From Clitoria ternatea (taxonomy: Eukaryota; Streptophyta; Magnoliopsida; Fabales; Fabaceae): 64,000 nt of DNA. The position numbers and the translations under genes are program-made. The notes under the pieces were generated by a model, which saw only the letters and a program-made list of their open reading frames with translations, was not told the DNA's origin and searched no databases. Positions within the stretch are counted from its first letter, which is position 1. Every line of letters begins with the position of its first letter. The stretch lies in the NCBI GenBank assembly GCA_037962975.1, contig CM075672.1, forward strand, positions 59,900,501 through 59,964,500. The letters run 5' to 3'. Of the stretch, positions 34,793-46,239 are shown piece by piece.

Positions 34793-36013
34793 ATGTCATC
34801 TAAGGCTGCAAAAACTCTTCCCAAGAAAAGGATGACCAAAGGTAAGTCTTTCAACTATGCCAATCTTAATGACATTGAGTGTGGATCTGAGGAGCACAAC
34901 ATGAGGTTGAACTCTTTACTAGACAGGGAAATTGTTCCCTCAATATTTTTCTATAGGGATACCTTAATGGAGCTAGGCCTATTTTAGGATACCTTAAAAT
35001 TAGTTATAAATATGGGTTTAGACTTATTTATTCAATTATATTAACCCATATATAAGAGGACTTCTCTAGAGTTTCTAAGTTCCATAGAAATTAAGAGATG
35101 TTGTACTGGTTCTTACTCGGAAGTGAAATTCAGGTTAAATAACACCAACTTTAGGCTTGATCTATGGAAGGTAGCTGACATCTATGGCTTCCCTTATAGG
35201 GGTGCTGCTAGTGTCCCCTGGGAATTTAACCAAGGATATTTTTAGAGCCGTATTTCCCGTAGAGGTCCTTATGATGCTTTGGCCTCTAAGGCCTCTTCTA
35301 TGCATCATCCTATGCTTAAATATTTGTAGAGATTTATAGCTCGCTCAATCTTTGGGCGATATGATAGCCCTGGTACTATTATGGCACCTGAATTAAAATC
35401 TTTTCATGCTATGCTTAACAATGTACCCATTGATTCCACCAAATGGTTTTGTAGCCAATTTTTGAGAGTTAGGAAAGCCACCTCCAGAAGAATTGTTATT
35501 GCTGGTTATATTAACCCCATAACCAGATATGTTGGAATGGATCTTGAGTAAGATAACCTTCTTTGTCAACCCAAACGGGTTGATATGGATGAACTGATTA
35601 ATATAGGTATGATTGTTCGAGATCATGATATGTATTGTTTGGTTATTCCTGGATTCTTTGCACCTCACCCCCTGTCTACTCCTACTTTTACTAGTCTGGA
35701 AGGCAGGACTTCTTTTCTATTTTCTAATACAAATGTTGCTGAGGATAATCCTTTGCACACTGAGATGCCGCTCCCCACAAAGCCTGCTGGTGGCCCATCC
35801 TAGCCCGCTAATGATTCTAGTTTCTCTATGGAGCGTATGTATTGCTTGATCCAAGGAATAAGCTCCAAAATGGAATACATGGGCACTAAACTAGACTCTT
35901 TATCCTTTGAGAAAATTAAACTAGGGGGAAGAATTGATGAAATATCTCAGCGAGTAAATGCCATGTATGATTGGCATTCTCAGCAGGGACATTTCCCTCC
36001 ACCCTCTCCATGA
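34793..36013 (+). pseudogene. Athila extra 3' ORF (ATHILA ORF-1 / env-position protein)
   Basis: One continuous frame of about 406 codons from ATG 34793 to TGA 36011-36013, broken by stops at 34985, 35042, 35243, 35327, 35549 and 35801 but without a frameshift. The N-terminal basic segment (KTLPKKRMTKGKS) and the region SLEFLSSIEI...VKFRLNNTNFRLDLWKVADIYGFP resemble the ATHILA ORF-1 family (PF03078-like); the C-terminus (YCLIQGISSKMEYMGTKLDSL) looks helical. Its product is of unknown function, sometimes called env-like because of its position. I see no clear transmembrane segment, so an envelope role is not supported here. Confidence 0.7.
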
Positions 36014-37372
36014 CGGGTAATCCTTTTCTATTAAGTTTTTTTTACCTTTTTCTCTTCAGATGCATATTGAGGACAATGTCCAAGATTAATATGGGGTGAT
36101 AGGTAAAGGAAACTTATTTTGTTGATTATTTTTTCTTGTTCATTTTCATTTTCATTTGTTTCTTTTGTCTTTAGTTATTTGTTTTTATTTTTATTTTGTT
36201 TTGTTTTTTTATTTTGGTTTTGTCTTAGCATAACATTGTTGGTTTGTTTATGATTGCTAATTTGTAGGATGTGTTTAAATTTTGAATAAATGGATCACAT
36301 ACATATCAGGAACTCGAACTAAATAAATAAATATATATAATAATAATGATGATTGCTAGAATGTTAGGATGAAAGACTCATGATAAATTCATGCTTTCTA
36401 TGATTTGGACTTATTACCATAGTGAGATGTTTGAGCCAAAAAGGGTACTGCAATGTTATATATTTATCCCTTGTTTTCTTCTTTGATTGATTCACACATT
36501 TTAGGCACTCTAGAACTTGGCTTTTGACCGATTCAAAATGGTTTATGAATTTATGTCATGGAATGAAAAAGGCACTTTAGGCCTTCTACTTTAGCCTCAA
36601 AACTTGTATACTATATTATCCCATTAGTTGCCCCTTTTGAGCTTGATACACATTTATTATTTCCTTTTTCATGAAGCCTCTTTGCTTAATTAATTTGCAT
36701 AATTCCTGTAGAAGAAGTTAAAGAATAGCAACTGTATGGAAAGGCTAAGGCTAAGGCTAAATAATAATAATAATAATAATATATGCAAAATCTGGAGTTT
36801 GGGGTTTTAAAAAAATAAAAAAATAGAGAAAGAAAAGAAAGGAAAAGAGAAAAGATGGTAGTGAGAAATACAACAAAGGAATTGTGAATTATACTCCTAA
36901 GAGTTTCTGAATATGTAAGAAATGTTTGTCTATTTGTTTTGAACTTGTTTTTCTCAAGAATTGTTAAGCCCTTTGTATTTTCCCTTTTCTTGATTTCTAT
37001 ACCTACATGTTGAACCCTTGGCCACATTATAACCATTAAAAGACCTTTAGACCATAATATGTTTTTCTTGATAATTGTGGAGTTTATGGTCAATTGCCAA
37101 GAGTGTTTAGAGTGTAGTGATTTAAGCAATTTTTATACACAAACTTAAACACCAAGAGGGAAAGTAAGAAGAGTGCACTCATAGTCCAATCTTAGTGAAA
37201 TATGGATTGACCAATTGCTTGGATTTTACCTTGGCCCTTTCGGTAATAATCTAAAAAGAGAAACATAAGAATAATCTGATTTTGCTTGGGTTCCTTGTTT
37301 TTGCGTTTATTCTTTATTCTTATTTTTCCATCCTATGATTATAGTGATTGCTTGGGGACAAGAAAATGTTCT
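36014..37372 (+). other. Element B 3' untranslated region
   Basis: AT-rich, non-coding. Contains AAGGCTAAGGCTAAGGCTAA followed by an AAT trinucleotide run (about 36739-36782). Open frames on the minus strand are low-complexity. Confidence 0.7.
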
Positions 37373-37386
37373 AGTTTGGGGTATTT
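37373..37386 (+). other. Element B polypurine tract
   Basis: AGTTTGGGGTATTT directly precedes the 3' LTR start TGATAAG at 37387; the AGTTTGGGG core is also used by the related element (47928-47940 on the minus strand). Confidence 0.7.
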
Positions 37387-38934
37387 TGATAAGTCTTTAG
37401 TTTACATTATTTAGGACCTTTTTATGATTCATTTTTGGTTAGTTTAGACTTAATTTTCCCCTAGTTCCCTAGCTTTTCAATTCCTTTACATATATGCTAC
37501 TCGGGTATTTCTTTTTTATAGGATTTATAATGATTTAGGTTGAATTTCATACAAAATGGAGGCACTCAAGAGGCATTTGGAAAAAATGGAAGGAATTCAA
37601 ACCAAGAACGCATCATCGTGACTCAATTTCTCATTGGGAGATCTTAAAAGCAAATGATGAAGCATTTCTAGACCATAACACAGTGAAAAAGGCATTTTAG
37701 AGACACTTTTAAGGTTCCACAGGCCATGAAAAATTCTCACAGGCCGCAAACCTCTTAGTTTTGGCATAAATAAGGGGCCAGTCTAATCCACAGGTCATGG
37801 ATCCCTCTGACTTACATTCTACGACCGTGGTTTCATTCCCATAGGCCGTGGATCCTCTCCTGTACATGGTACACTTTAAATTGTTGGTACTCTTGCATCA
37901 GGCCTTGATCCTCAGGGCGTGGATCCATCCCACACACTATGGATCAAGTGTGAAAGCCTAAAAATTTCTAATTTTAGGCCCATTTGAAAGGGAGAAAAAT
38001 AAGGGTTTAGGGAGTTCTAAGGGAGATGTCTTGAGAGACCTTTTGGGACGAAATTGAGAAGACTTTCAAGGGATTTTTGAAGAGGATTTGAAGAAAAGCA
38101 TCAAGGAACGGCAAGATTTTAAAGTTTGGGCACAAAATTTAGAGGATCTAGTGAGAGCTTCTCTTCTATTTTTTTGAACCCTTGTTTTATATATTGGGGA
38201 TTCCTGAAATGTTGGTATTCGAATTTATGCTTTGTGGTATTGAAACCTCTTTTATGAGGAACTAAATTCTATTCTTGGGATTAGGGGGTAGTATGTTTTT
38301 GTATCAAATTTTAAATATTTGAATTTCTCAGTTATGAATGTTAGTTTCTATTGAACTTCCTGAGTACTTAATGCTTCTAATGACTTAGAGATAAGCGTAG
38401 ATGAATTTAAATAATATGGGTAATCGTGAGATTGACATATCATTTGAAATGCATGAATTGAACCTAAGGTTTTGGGTTACAAAAGTAGGCAAAATCATTT
38501 GAGGGCTAATTGAGTTTTCATAATGCTTAATGTATTCAATTTACAAATCAAACGCGATTCTTTGGCAATTGAGTACGTTAGTTAGAATTCAAGAGGAGAC
38601 TACTAATAATTTAGGAAAACCCACATTAGAAATAAAACTTTTTAATTGGGAAAAGATCTTATTAAAATTGGTATATGGCATATGAACCCACTAACTCCCA
38701 ATAGTTTTTTTTCTCAATTTGATTTTCTAGAAAGCAATTAATTTTTGTTCAGAAGGGTTTGATTTCTCTTTTATCTTTTTGTTTGGTTTTTAAATTAATA
38801 GTACATTTTCTTTAATTGAATTGAGTATTTCCTGGATAGTTAAATCACTGTAAACTAGTACTTAGGCACAATCTCTATGCTACGACAATCTTTTATATTA
38901 CGCGATATCCTGTGTGCTTACGGAGCGGCTATCA
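37387..38934 (+). repeat. Element B 3' LTR, complete
   Basis: TGATAAGTCTTTAG...CGGAGCGGCTATCA, 1548 bp. Aligns with 8650-9248 plus 25333-25680, and shows the unoccupied TTAGT target (38578-38582) of element C. It contains palindrome copies related to CCACAGGCCGTGG at 37717/37737, 37788, about 37820/37839 and about 37912. Beyond 38934 the sequence passes into the integrase of chromovirus A (flank ATTAC). Confidence 0.9.
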
Positions 38935-39960
38935 ATTACTAATCTTTTGAATTATTTGAAATGGACCATCACCCCTTGGGTTAGTTTAGATTTTCTTAGA
39001 TTAGGAAATATTTATTTTCTTAAGTGTAACCAAACCTAATCCCCAACCTTAAAGATAACTTACTTTCTTTTCTTGTTAGCACAACGAGCATAATGCTGAT
39101 TTTTGGATTGTATTTGATTTTTAACCTTTCATGAAAGTATTTTATAAAACATGCTTTTTCCTCTCCATCTATATGAAGGAAGGAATCAAAAACCTCAATG
39201 GGCAAAATATCAAGAGGTGTGAGAGGGTTAGAACCATAAATAATCTCAAATAGACTATGTTTAGTTGTGGAGTGTTGTACCCTATTATATGCAGACTCTA
39301 TGTGTGGCAAATACTCATCCCGTGACTTAACATTTTTATTCACTAAGACCCTAAGCAGATTAGAAAAAGTCCTGTTTATTACCTTTGTTTGACCATCTAT
39401 TTGAGGATAACAAGTAGTGAAAAAGAGAAGCTCAGTTCCTAGCCTTGCCCAAAGTGTTTTCCAAAAATGATTAAGGAACTTGGTATCCCTATTAGAAATA
39501 ATGGTTTTAGGGATGCCATGAAATCTCACAAGTTCTTTAAAAAATAGCTTAGCAATATGGCTTGCATCATCCAATTTATGACAAGGAATAAAGTGAGCAA
39601 TCCTACTAAATCTATCCACTACTACAAAGATAGAATCCATTACCCTTTGGGTCCTAGGAAATCCAAGCACAAAGTCCATAGAAATATCAATCCAAGGAGA
39701 ACATGGAGTAGGTAAGGGAGTATAAAAACCATTAGCTGAAGTTTTAGATTTAGCTTTTCTACAAATAATACATGTAGAGCATAGTTTTTTAACATTTTTT
39801 TTTATTTTAGGCCAATAAAGTATTCATGCAAAGTAGCTAATGTTTTATTCATTCCAAAATGACCCATTAATCCCCCTTCATGGCTTTCTCTAACCAATAA
39901 TTCTCTTAAGGAACTCCTAGGAATGTAGATCATGTTTGCTTTAAAAAGATAGCCATATAG
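38935..39960 (-). pseudogene. Chromovirus A integrase
   Basis: Minus strand. Zinc-binding HEGGLMGHFGMNKTLATLHEYF (about 39895-39830) and LCSTCIICRKAK, then the catalytic core 39679-39190 (MDFVLGFPRTQR, VVDRFSRIAHF, RFHGIPKTII, YGSNPLTPLDILP). The second catalytic Asp is Asn (ISNRDTKF) and the Glu position is Lys (DGQTKVINRT), both single G-to-A type changes; the first Asp is kept. A frameshifted VWLHLRKE and RKSKL segment marks the start of the C-terminal GPY/F module, which is cut at 38935 by Athila element B. The clade is chromovirus of the CRM/Reina/Galadriel group, not resolved. Confidence 0.8.
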
Positions 39961-40664
39961 AATGTAGAATCCCTTATGAGATGTGTTTAAACTAGATGAG
40001 TTGTATATGTTTGAAAAATTGAGATCATTTTGATACAATTCCCTTATTTCATCAAGTCCAAGAATCTTAGCTCCAAGAGAAGCTAGCAAATTATGCCTTC
40101 TTGCCAAAGCATCAACCATAATATTAGATTTTCCATTCTTGTACTTAATAACATATGGAAATTGTTTCAAAAATTCAACTTATTTAGCATGTCTTTTGTT
40201 TAACTTATGTTGCCCTTTAATATGTTTTAGTGATTGATGATCACTATGTATTACAAACTCTTCAGGTATGAAGTAATGCTCCCAAGTTTATAGGGCTCTA
40301 ACTAATGTATAAATTTTTTTATCATAGGTAGGGTAGTTAAGTTAGCCCCATTGAGTTTTTCACTGAAAAATGCAATAAGGTGGTCTTCTTGTAACAAGAC
40401 TACACCTATTCCTACATTGGATGCATCACACTCTAGCTCAAAGGTTTTAGAAAAGTTAGGCAATCCCAAAATTAGAGCCTAAGTGAGTTTATCCTTAAGG
40501 TCAAGAAAAGCTTTTTCTTGCCTTGGACCCTTAATAAAAGTAGCAATTTTCTTAACCATCTCATTGAGTAGTTAGGCCAAGGTAGAAAAATCCTTTACAA
40601 ACCTTCTGCAGAAACTTGCCAAACCATGAAAACTTCTAACTTCATTAACAGTTTTAGGTGTTGG
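39961..40664 (-). pseudogene. Chromovirus A RNase H
   Basis: Minus strand, several frames. FELECDASNVGIGVVLLQED (about 40445-40385), FFSEKLNG, VIHSDHQSLKHIKGQ (about 40255-40210), then FPYVIKYKNGKSNIMVDALARRHNL (about 40160-40090). The RNase H Asp in ECDAS is present. Broken by stops and shifts. Confidence 0.75.
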
Positions 40665-41345
40665 CTAGTCTTGTATAGCTTTAACTTTATTATGATCAAC
40701 TTCTACCCCATTTGAACTCACTACGTATCCAAGAAAGACAATACTATCCATGCCAAAAGAACATTTTTCAAAATTTGCATAAAGGTGATTTGTTCTCAAG
40801 GCAAGCATAACTTGTCTAAGATGTTCAAGGTGAGAGGTCATGGTCTTAGAGTAAATAAGAATAGCTTCAAAGTAAATCACAACAAAATGCCCTATGAATT
40901 CCCTTAAAACATGGTTCATCAATCTTATAAAAGTACTTGGTGTATTTGTTAAGCCAAAAGGCATAACTAGCCACTCATACAGTCCAAGTATGGTCTTAAA
41001 AGCAGCTTTCCACTTATCACCCTCTTTGATTCTTATTTGGTGATATCCACTTTTAAGGTCAACCTTGGAGAATATCGTGGAACCACTTAGTTCATCAAGC
41101 ATATCATCAAGTCTAAGTATTGGATGCCTATACCTGATGATAATATTATTAATGGCTCTACAATCAGTGCGCATTCTCCATGAACCATATTTCTTAGGAA
41201 TAAGTAAAATTGGTAAGGCACAAGGACTTAAACTTTCCCTTATCCATCCCTTAGATAATAGTTCATTCACTTCTTTTTCTATCTCAAGGCTTTCTTTTAG
41301 ATTACATCTATATGTAGGCCTATTAGGTAAGCTAGATCCTAAGAT
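40665..41345 (-). pseudogene. Chromovirus A reverse transcriptase, catalytic residues lost
   Basis: The frame from 41270 shows WIRESLSPCALPILLIPKK, WRMRTDCRAINNIIIRYRHP, SKVDLKSGYHQIRIKEGD and LYEWLVMPFGLTNTPSTF. The catalytic box reads VIYFEAILIYSK (about 40890-40855): the two Asp residues essential for polymerisation are Glu and Ala. It is followed by SIVFLGYVVSSNGVEVD. So this copy could not polymerise even apart from its stops. Confidence 0.85.
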
Positions 41346-42087
41346 TAAATCTATCTAATGTTCAATGCCCTTATCAGGAGGTAATCCATTAGGAATGTCT
41401 TTAGGAAAGATTTGCCTAAATTCTTCTAAGAGATTTTGAACTTCTTTAGGCAAAATAAAAGGGGAGGAGCCCATTGAGCACACAGAAGTGGTAGGAGTGT
41501 CTATAGGGTACATGACATACAAGGGTTTGTGAAGAAGCATGGCTTGCTTCACATCATGTTTGGTTGCCAAGAGACTAGATTTAGAGTCATCATGGATGAC
41601 AACTATTTTACCTTTATTATCTTTTTTAGTTTTTCTAGATTTTTCCTTTTGTTGAGAAGAGGAAGAACCCACTTCTCTGTCTATTTTCAACTTCATCTGA
41701 AGCTGATCCTCCAAAACCTTTATGTTTTCCTATCTTTATGTTTGAAAGTGAGGGTGTTAGAGAACCCCTTATGGGTGACCTTTCTATCAAACTGCCATGG
41801 TCTACCTAATAGGATGTGGGTTATTTCCATAGGAACTACATCACATTTAACCTCATCTTTATAGGATCCTATGGTGAAGGCTATTAAGACTTGAATATTA
41901 ACTATCATCTTACCTCTCTCATTTAACCATTAAAGCTTATATGGCCTAGGGTGATCTCTCAAGTTTAAGCCTAGTTTGTGAACTAGCCTTTGACTAGCCA
42001 TATTCACACAACTTCCACTGTCCATAATTAGAAAACATAATTTTTCATTTATGTAACATCTTGTATAAAAGATGTTCTCTCTTTGTG
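41346..42087 (-). pseudogene. Chromovirus A protease and protease-RT linker
   Basis: Minus strand. QRENIFYTRC then the protease active site MDSGSCVNMASQRLV (about 42025-41985), then CDVVPMEITHILLGRPWQFDRK (about 41850-41785), both chromovirus signatures. The linker 41714-41355 is Lys/Ser-rich and ends in FRQIFPKDIPNGLPP, the usual entry to RT. Upstream continuity with gag is broken by the solo LTR at 42088-43542. Confidence 0.82.
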
Positions 42088-43542
42088 TGATAGCCGTTCC
42101 GCAAGTATACGGTTTATCGAAGTAATAAATAAGATCGTTCCCATGAGGATTGTGCCCAATTACTAGTTTTAGCAGCTATTCAATTATCTAGAAAAATCCG
42201 TTGATGATGAAAAATTGTAGTAAATTAAATAACAACAAAAACATGATAGGAATTTTAATTGTTTTTGGGTCTCAAGATCTGTGAGGGACTCTTGGTAGTT
42301 AAAGTGTTGTTATGCAACGTACCTATCCAAATTCAATCATTTCTCAATTACGGCATTCTTATTCTAAGGGGTATTTTCCTAGATTAGTTAGTAATCTCCT
42401 CTCGGAACGTTACTAACGCACTCAATTACCAAAGAACACCATTCAATTTGCTATTCGAGTTCATTAAGAGCAATGAAAATCCATTAATTCCATAATTGAT
42501 TTCACCTATTTTTGTAACCTAAAATCACAGGTTCAATTTCATGCTTTCAAATGATCGTTAATCTCTCGATTATCAGATACGTCTAAGATCATTTAAGTTC
42601 ATCTCTAAATTATTAAAAGCCATAAGAACTCATGAAAATGAATAGAAAACAGAATGCCATAATCAAGAAAGTCAGGAATCTAGGTTCGATACATCACAAA
42701 ATTACTCCCTAATCCTAAGATTATAATTTAGTTACCTATAAACAAGATTACAACATAAATGATATCTATGAACATACACAACATCAGAAACAATCCCTAA
42801 ACAAAAGAAAAGAAAGATTCGAGATACTTGAGAAGTGTTCTCACTCTAAATCCCTAGAAATCTTGATCCTTCGGTGTTGTTGATCCAATAATCCTTATGT
42901 TTTCTCATGCAAAATCCCTCTCAAAATCCCTCTTTTTCATTCTCTTTTTTCTCCGTGCAAAGGTGTCCTTAGAAGTACCCCTACAACTACCCAATATGCA
43001 TCCTAAAAATCAGGAAACTAGACTTCTTGGGGACAACCACAGCCAGTGGTTGCAAACCACTGACAGTGGTTCGGGGTCTGATGCTTAAAAATGCCAAAAC
43101 ATGATGTTCTCCAAACACCTGATGACAACCACGACTAGTATTTAGCTTTGACTATCAATTAAATTGGCCACAGTGACAACCACGGCTAGTGGTGGTCACT
43201 GCCTGATGAATCCTCCCAAAAACAGTGCCAACCACGGCCAGTGGGGGTAACCATGGCCAGTGGTTGTCACTGCCACTTGATCCTCTTCATTTCAGTGCCA
43301 ACCACGATTAGTGGTTGCAACCATTGGTAGTGGTTTATTCCAACTTTGCCAGATCACATTGCTAAGGTTCCTAAAAGCTTCTGCCTGCATCCAAGTTGCC
43401 ATTTCTCATCAAAATAAACCTAAAACATCAATAACCCTACAAAAATAGAGACACCAGAGTAATATATACGGAATGGAATTGAAAATCAAGGGAATCAGGA
43501 GGAAACAAAGATAAAATTGACTCAAAATATGCTCACTTATCA
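42088..43542 (-). mobile_element. Solo Athila-type LTR in chromovirus A
   Basis: On the minus strand TGATAAGTGAGC...GCGGAACGGCTATCA; its last about 120 bases resemble the end of element B's LTR, including the TTGGGCACAATC block. It splits A between nucleocapsid and protease, the reading resuming at QRENIF just left of it. No 5-bp duplication is seen (left flank TTGTG, right flank ACAGC), so a small deletion may have accompanied insertion or LTR recombination. Confidence 0.82.
43035..43332. repeat. Gapped CAACCAC / GTGGTTG palindrome array in a solo Athila LTR
   Basis: AACCAC-N5-GTGGTT type copies begin at 43035/43055, 43137, 43178, 43230/43249 and 43300/43319. Members of a pair are 19-20 bp apart, and 43178 to 43230 is 52 bp. 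Some copies carry substitutions (for example ACCATGGCCAGTGG). Confidence 0.75.
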
Positions 43543-44734
43543 ACAGCCATCAAGCTTTACATGACTTCTATGTAACTCTTGAATCATCTAAAGTTCACTA
43601 TCATCTCCCAAAATATGCTTGATGTCATATGAGTCACAACTGAGTCATCACTTGAAGAGTGAACATCAGAATCAGAGTCTGATTGACTTGAGTAGTTCTT
43701 ATTCTTTTTCAAAATCATTGTTTTATTTGTAGGATAGTCTGAAGCAATATGTCTTTTGCCTAGACATTTAAAACATTTGATGGCAAAAGATTTGGAAGAA
43801 GGTTTTGATGTGAAATCATGCTTATCTTTATTAATCCTATATACTTTACCTTCTTTATGCAACTCACTCTTAACATATGGAGAAGAAGTGCCCACCCCCT
43901 TCTCCCTAGGTTTTCTCTCAAACATATTTTTCTTAAGGTCAAAATCCTCATTGCCCTTCTACTTAGGCATAAAGGGTTGGAAGTCCCCTTTATTATAGGA
44001 GTCTCTCACACTAAGTTGGCTTTCTACCTTGATGCACTGGTAGAGTAATTCCTCTATATTTATATATGGTAAGAGCTATACCCTATTTTTAATGTTCCTA
44101 TTAAGACCATGCAAAAACCTATGCATTAGGGTTTCTTCATCTTCTTCTAGGTTTGCCCTAATCATGGCTATTTCTAAGGCCTTATAGTAATCCTCTACTA
44201 ATTCGGTGCCTTGGGTGAGCTATTTAGCTTTGCAAATAGTTCCTCTCGATAGTAGTTTGGAACATATCTCTTTCTTAGAAGGGCTTTTAAGTCTAACCAA
44301 TCTTCTATTTAAGGAAAATTATCTTTTCTTCTCTCCTTGTAAATTTGGGTCCATTAGACCAAAGCATAGTTTTGGAAGGATAGGGTTGCTATTCTAACCT
44401 TTTTTTGATCTTCTATTTGGTGGGAGTTGAAAAGTTGTTCAACCCTGAACCCCCACTCCAAATAGGTCTCCACATCACTCTTACCATGAAAGGGTGGGAT
44501 CTCTAGTTTAACTTCTCTTAGACCTACATCATCCCTTTTGTGATGTCTTATTAACTTAGGTTCATCCTCACTTTCACTTTCCTGATGTCTATTGTGTCTC
44601 TGATTCCTATCCCTATTTCTATGCCTAGATTGATCATTTTTATTTTCCAGCTTATTTAACCTAATATTGATTTTATTAAGATTTTCCATGATTAATCTAA
44701 GCGAGGACATATTATCTCTATCACTAGACGACAT
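43543..44734 (-). pseudogene. Chromovirus A gag and nucleocapsid
   Basis: ATG at 44734. The N-terminal helix (LRLIMENLNKINIRLNKLEN) and Arg/His/Asn-rich segment are followed by LEIPPFHGKSDVETYLEW, the retrotransposon gag start. The zinc knuckle is degenerate (CFKCLGKRHIASDYP, about 43787-43740: Tyr replaces the last Cys), then a Ser/Asp-rich tail. Stops and shifts between 44354 and 43926. Confidence 0.8.
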
Positions 44735-46239
44735 GTTTGGAAATCAAAGAAGTAGACAAGAAAAGTAGACAAGAGATATACTAGTCGAGGATGCATGCAA
44801 TACAAGAATTAAAATGCAAAATGAAAAACTATGATGCAAAGGTATACTAGGATGTTTGTACTAAGTTGTCTACCTAAGTTGTTATACTAGGATTAAGCTA
44901 TACTAGGTTGTAGGACTAGGTTGTTTATGTTTCATAGGACCAAACTCTAGTCCTAGGTTGTTTAACTTATGAGTAAGAAAACTAACCTAGTTAGGTATAA
45001 CAACTAACAAACCTACTTGGTTAAGTAGGTTATTAGTTGTAACTACCTAACGTGGTTAAGACAAAATCCTAACAAGTAACTAAATTTAGTTTTAACAACT
45101 CTAACTAATAACAACTTTAGTTATAACAACCTAACAACTAACAAATTTAATTATAACAATCCTAACAAAATTAACTAATAGTGCTTAAGAGGTTAAAACT
45201 TCTTAACAACTTAACTAATTTTGTTAAAACTAGTAACTAACCCTATAATTAAGTAAAAAAATGCAATTGAATGATGAATGAAGTATCTAGCCGAAATACT
45301 ACCCTAGGAAAAACTAAAATATTAACCAAATTTCAATATCCTTTTTGCTTCAAATTTAAAAGTAAAAGATACAAGGACCAAAAAGTAATACAAATGAATT
45401 GAAAATTTGATTAAATTTTAGGGTTACAAGGCTTTGCTCTTCTACAAAGTCTTCACTTTAATCTTTAAGTCCTTCTCATCAAAATTCTTGAGTTACAAAG
45501 TAACAAAATCAATGCAATTGGTAAAGGAAAAAATTACCAAAATCAAAGTCAGTTTCCTTCACAAAGTGTTTCACTCACTTCCACTCTTAAGCCTTCAAGC
45601 CTTTTCACCCTTTTCAATTTCCACACTTACCTCTTATTTTCCAAAATATGCTACCCTTGGAGTGTAGAGTAAGAGATATCCAAGAATTTCAAAGGTAAAA
45701 GAGACTCTAGACAAAACTTTGAGTAGAAGAAAGACAAGCAAGGAAAAGCAAAATTGAAAAAAAAGCAACTGAAAGAGGAATTTAGAATTTAGACAAGTGA
45801 TTAACCCTAAAAAGTAATAAAAAGACAAATGATTGAAGATGGCATTCTAATAAATAGGAAGAAACTAAAACATACACACAAATTGTAGACAAAACTGTGA
45901 CATATAAAAAATAATAGCAATAATTAAAAGCAAACACCCTTAAACCTTGAAACCCTAGATTGCACTTTTGTGTAGTTTAAGGCTTAGAAGCTAAAAAGAA
46001 CTTGAGTTATTGTGTGTTTAATGCAAAAGTGTTCAACAATTGATGAGCTTCACTAAATAGTAAAACCATGCACTACTAATGGCAACAAGGGAGAATGTTT
46101 TTCTTTTAAACTTTTTGCTAATTTGCCTTTTTGAACTTCTGTATTTTTAATGTGGGCTTCTTTCTTCTTTTTTCTTCTTTCTCTTTTTCACACTTTTCAC
46201 TTTCTTTTTCCATTTTAAAAACCAATTTTTCTGCACAAA
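44735..46239 (-). other. Chromovirus A 5' leader, part near gag
   Basis: Non-coding, AT-rich, with many diverged AACTAA-type short repeats (44840-45250). It is interrupted at 46239/46240 by the tRNA-Asp-primed element and resumes at 53736. Together the two parts give a leader of roughly 2.2 kb. The last five bases, ACAAA (46235-46239), are that element's left target duplication. Confidence 0.65.

Noticed and set aside
34793..36013. Possible retroviral envelope gene.
   Set aside because: Position alone suggests it. No signal peptide, transmembrane anchor or cleavage site is visible, and the similarity is to the ATHILA ORF-1 family.
36739..36790. GGCTAA and AAT runs, considered as a telomere-like or satellite block.
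   Set aside because: Only three GGCTAA units (not the plant telomere motif TTTAGGG) and about seven AAT units; an ordinary microsatellite in an untranslated region.
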